Of a DNA stretch of 64,000 nt, positions 60,095-64,000 are shown piece after piece. A model generated the notes under the pieces. It worked only from the letters and a program-made list of their open reading frames with translations. It had not been told where the DNA came from and made no database searches. A program made the translations under genes and the position numbers. The DNA lies in contig JAQFVV010006238.1 in NCBI GenBank assembly GCA_028023455.1, positions 1,183,478 to 1,247,477 of the forward strand, read 5' to 3'. The first letter of the stretch is position 1. Each line of letters begins with the position of its first letter. This DNA is from Epiperipatus broadwayi (Eukaryota > Onychophora > Udeonychophora > Euonychophora > Peripatidae).

Positions 60095-62095
60095 CTTATT
60101 TTTTTCCCAAGGACAAATTAGGATTAGATGATTCATTTGAATTGCTGGATGACAAACTATTTTCGGAATCCAAAGGCCTAGAAATTGGGAAATGTTTTAT
60201 GCTTGAATCTATTTTTTTTAGTTATAAAATGTACTTTGTGTTTTTTCCATGCAATCTAATAAACTGTTAGGTATGGAGAGGGGGTGAATTAAATGAAGTT
60301 ATTAAAAAAAATTATAAAAAAATTCCAATTTTTTATTATAATAAAAACGTGGCATATACTATTTGAAAGAGGAGGGAAAAAGCACAACAAATATTAGTAT
60401 TAGCATATGCTTAGTCCATTCAGCTTACTACAATTTTAAAATGAAGAAAAAGGAATTATGATTTCAAAAAATGAGCTGAATTCAATGATGTGGTTAACAA
60501 CTCATTGAAGAAAAGCTGTTGATTGTGGAATGCAAAAAGATTATAAACTTGAATTATATTATTGTGAAGCTATTTGCATATTACTTCTTGTGATAATGTA
60601 TTCAGCATCCTAACTCAACAAGTCAGTTCCATTTAAAACATCACATGACCTCTTAAATGAGTGTATATTTTATTATTATTATTATTATTATTGTCTTATA
60701 GTGCTGCAAATCTCTACCTTATTAAATATTTTGAGTTATATCATGATCCAGTTAACAATAACATAGTTTTTATTAGTTCTGATGTAATATTGAAGCCCTT
60801 CCAAATACACAAATCAAACAATGCAAATTATCTCTTTATTAATTTTATTCATAATAATATACATATAAACTATTAATTTCATTTAATTTAAATATTGAAA
60901 AGAAGTATAATGTATATACTTAATCTAGATGTAATTAAAGAGAATTTGAACCCAGACCTTCAAGCTCCCTAACTCTCTGCTATTACATTGAGAGCATGGA
61001 AAGCAGCAATTAAATGCTACCATTTATTATTATAATATTATTTTTTTTGCTTAGTTCACACAATCTATTTTTGAGTAGAACCTACATAAGTTATGTTAAG
61101 GGGAAAATCCTATTGATTTAAAAACAACAACAAACATCATGCTTTTTTTAGTTTTATATTTCTGACATTTGTTTTAGGAAACACAAATTTGCAGGAATGA
61201 TACTTGAGAAGACATAATAATAGATATAATAGTAACACTATCAGTTATTAAAACATTATTATTGTAATACATTTGTTGATGAAATTTAAAATATATTAAA
61301 ATAACTATAGCGTAAAGGTAATTAAAAATAAAGCGATATGAATTCATTAATATAACCATTCTGCAGTGGAAGCTAATAAATAAAGCAATGAAAGCTTCAA
61401 ATAAATATAACTTTCTGTAAATAAGCTTGGGAAAATGCTATGTCTAGAAAATCTAAGAGTGTACTTCTCATGAGTACAAATCAATATTAACAGTCAATAT
61501 TTAGATTATTCTTTCCTTATAATTCTTAATAGGGGTTAACTATTTACATATATACAATCATTCAAGTAAGAAGGCCCGAAGGCATACACAAATAATAATT
61601 TAGATCAATACAACCTGTAACAGTCCTAGATGACTGTTCTCACATTCGGAGGTCAGCTATCCCCACTTGAAGTCACTGTGCCATGGGAGACAATCTGCTC
61701 CAGCATATATGTCCATGTACACAGATGAAGTTCCAAGATTCAATTGTAGTTTTTGATCTAATTAGTACTGATGCATTCATTGTTTTAAATATCTGCAATT
61801 GATTGTCTAATACTCTGTCCATCTACTCAGATGATTCTTCGTTTTAATCTCTATACAAGAATTTACATTGTTATCTTTCTTTAATTAATGAGCATGCCAG
61901 ACATTTTCTTATAAAAGAAATCTAACTCCAATTCCTTTGTTTTAGCTCATTAATGATGTATTCTATTCCATTTAATTAGACTATTATTCATTTTGGAAAA
62001 TAATCTTTTTCTAAATCTTTAATTTATTTAACATAAGTTTTTCTCTCTATAAGTTTATACATATATATGTATGGGCATTTAAGCATATGTATACA
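60095..62095. other. No gene recognised; may include the Gypsy 3' LTR
   Basis: An open frame starting at 60079 (63 codons) partly overlaps the 58-bp repeat and has no recognisable motif. A TAT microsatellite lies at 60668-60692. The less AT-rich block at 61610-61740 begins TGTAACAG and could be the end of an LTR for the Gypsy element on its right, but I found no second LTR to compare. Confidence 0.35.
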
Positions 62096-62099
62096 TATC

Positions 62100-64000
62100 G
62101 TTACTTTCCCCAAGTTCAGAGATCAGTACTTAGTCACTAAGATATGTGGGTCTTTTTATTTTGCTTTTAGAATGCTGTTGTTGTTTATATTGTCTCACTT
62201 GATGTGTTTTCTCTTATTAACTGGTCATCGGTATCCGTTGAGTTGAATAAGTCGGGTATTATCTCCTCGCTCTTGTCTTAATGCAGCTGGTTCACTTGCT
62301 TGCAAAGTACTTCTTCATTTTTCATTCGAACTGGAACTACTTGTTTTGATAAATGATGAATAACTTCCACTTATGACTTTTATATTATTTTTTACCTACA
62401 CTGTTTCCTGTGGTTTAAATTTATTAACATTTATAGGTACCAGCTTGAGGTTTGTTTTGATCCACTATTGGCACAATGTTTGACAATTTTGTTCACAACT
62501 TTCTCCCTAACTACCTTTCACCCAGTGATTTTTCTAGATTTGACACTAGGATCACATGTTGATGAAGGAGTGCAGTCAGCACTGCTTCATGTATTTTAAT
62601 TTCCCCCAATTTGTTGATGGAGTTTGTATGGATTTCTTGGCTAATCTATTGAATTGGGGGTGGTGGGGGGTGAGTATGTTTAATCCCCCATTCTTTTATC
62701 ACTTTGGAACTTTGCTGAAGTAAAGCCAGTTGCATTATCAGAAACAAGCGTTTCCGGAAAGTTGTGATGATCAAAAATTTCAAACATATTGCTAACAGTG
62801 ATGTCTGTACTGGTGTTACTGACTATTTTATATTCAGTCCACACTGAAAATGTGTTGACCACTACACAGATGACCTGCAAATGGGCCACAGTGATAGATT
62901 TGTATCCATTGTCATGGTCTTTAAGCTTTAGCCCATGGTTCAAACTTAGACAGAGGTGCTTTAGCACATATTCAACATTTTTGGCATTTTAAAATATATT
63001 TTTCAATGTCATTATTAATGCTGGACCACCAGACGTAACTATGAGCTAATGTTTTTGTCCTAACAATGCCCGGATACCCCTTCCGCAACAGCTTTAGAAT
63101 TTTATTCATACCCTTTAGTAGGATTAGCACTCAATCACTCTTCAAAATACATCCCTTGTTATTATTGTTCATCCTTTGCTGATCTGCTTTACCATCCATT
63201 GGTAGTGAATGTCTTCAGATGTCCATTTAGACTCTATTGTGCTGTTGAGAGTTTAACTCTTTAAGGCATTGATATAAAGGCATCAATATCTTTCAGTCTG
63301 ATCAGGCATATATGATAGAGTGCTCTATTTGTTTTTCTTTTTTGTATACTAATGTATAATCATAACCTGCCAAAATTAGCCAATACAACATGCGAAGACT
63401 CAGATGTTTGGGAATTTGTTTAAATTCCTAATAGGGGTTATGATCGATTGCTCTCATAAATCTGCAGCCGTATGGATATTGATGGAACTTTTTTATGCCA
63501 AATAAAATCACAAGGTTCTCCTTGTCCATCTGACTATAGTTTTTCTCTGCTTTGGTTAATGTATGTGATGTGTAAGGAATGGGTCATTTACCTTCATGAG
63601 CAGCATGACAATACTGCCTTGACACCAAATTCTGATGCCTCTGTGGTCAGAAATACTTTTGCTGTTGTAATGGTCAAGTAATTTATGTGAAGTAAGCAGT
63701 GATTTTATGCATAGAAATGCTTTTTTCTTGGATTCTTTTGGAGAAGATCATATAATAATTCGGCCACATGGACCTTTTCTTCTAAGAAATTTTCATAGTA
63801 ATTTTTTGCTCGCTTTTCATATTTTCTTCTAAGAAATTTTCAAAGTAATTAACCAGCGATTTTGTGCATAGAAATGCTTTTTTCTTGGATTCTTTTGGAG
63901 AAGATCATATAATGATTCGGCCACATGGGCTTTTTCTTCTAAGAAATTTTTATAGTAATTTCTTGCTCGCTTTTCATATTTTCTTCTAAGAAATTTTCAA
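62100..64000 (-). mobile_element. Ty3/Gypsy retrotransposon, RNase H to integrase remnant (partial)
   Basis: Read on the minus strand from the window's right edge: an RT-thumb/tether segment (RARNYYKNFLEEKAHVAESL near 63970-63900), the RNase H start VTTAKVFLTTEAS near 63680-63640, RNase H end codons near 63450-63330, the integrase zinc-binding segment (PGIVRTKTLAHSYVWWSSIN near 63080-63015), and the integrase core (WTEYKIVSNTSTDITVSN near 62850, then FPETLVSDNATGFTSAKF near 62760-62705, with the second catalytic Asp). A C-terminal RPTYLSD motif near 62143 marks the usual pol end. Several stops interrupt the frame. Gag, protease and most of RT would lie beyond 64000. No envelope gene is visible. 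Confidence 0.8.
63697..64000 (-). repeat. 157-bp tandem duplication inside the Gypsy RT/RNase H boundary
   Basis: CAGYGATTTTRTGCATAGAA occurs at 63697 and 63854. Each is followed by ATGCTTTTTTCTTGGATTCT, a GGAGAAGATCATATAAT block, TTCGGCCACATGG and two copies of TTCTAAGAAATTTT. The second unit continues to the window edge, so there may be more units beyond it. It duplicates the coding segment for the RT-thumb/tether. Confidence 0.92.

Noticed and set aside
60079-60270. 63-codon open frame after the 58-bp repeat
   Set aside because: It has an acidic, protein-like middle but no recognisable domain, splice sites or relative in the window; it is too weak to call a gene.
61610-62095. Gypsy 3' LTR
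   Set aside because: Position and a TGT start fit, but without the partner LTR or a clear polypurine tract the boundaries cannot be supported.

Overview
This is animal nuclear DNA: very AT-rich (my impression is about 70% or more A+T), gene-poor and dominated by decayed transposable elements. The only coding exon I can defend is a split first coding exon of a KLHL1/4/5-type BTB-Kelch gene at 48901-49267 (+), with a strong splice donor and an intron that runs past the window end. The divergence of that exon, the kinds of LINE, mariner, hAT, Gypsy and Penelope-like debris, and the trinucleotide microsatellites suggest a lophotrochozoan invertebrate, plausibly a mollusc and perhaps a cephalopod. 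That assignment is inference. Nearly all other open frames over 60 codons are chance frames in AT-rich DNA.

Layout. 1-2.9 kb: nothing recognised. 2.9-5.9 kb: a Jockey-like LINE remnant broken by a foldback-repeat copy, then a 175-bp palindrome, a Penelope-like GIY-YIG endonuclease remnant (-), and an inverted foldback end. 7-8.7 kb: tandem repeats and a long microsatellite. 9.1-10.8 kb: a possible SINE and a LINE C-terminus (-). 12.5-14.3 kb: RTE/BovB-like LINE 3' sections with internal tandem duplications. 16.9-19.3 kb: three palindromic elements. 21.8-26.4 kb: a hAT-type remnant followed by the longest LINE copy (RTE-like, endonuclease to 3' end), which carries three nested insertions. 27.2-30.9 kb: two LINE 3' ends, a mariner transposase C-terminus and a foldback copy. 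31.5-36.1 kb: more RTE fragments, a MITE and a microsatellite. 39.6-41.1 kb: two mariner N-terminal remnants in opposite orientation. 42.1-44.3 kb: a large minus-strand RTE LINE. 48.9-49.3 kb: the KLHL exon. 50.4-60.1 kb, inside its first intron: a MITE containing a tRNA-like SINE, a LINE tail, tandem repeats, two well-preserved foldback copies and a 235-bp palindrome. 62.1-64.0 kb: the 3' half of a Ty3/Gypsy pol (-), running off the window.

The most interesting signal is structural. Three apparently unrelated palindromic families (56.3-58.3, 59.7-59.9 and 50.4-50.7 kb) each carry a CTGANGA - short hairpin - GAAAC motif, the layout of a hammerhead ribozyme catalytic core. One copy of the commonest family (57.7-58.3 kb) also has direct terminal repeats and long target-site-like flanks. 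Together with the nearby GIY-YIG remnant this suggests, but does not prove, a Penelope-like or retrozyme-like lineage. No search or folding program was run; all protein assignments come from reading motifs by eye.
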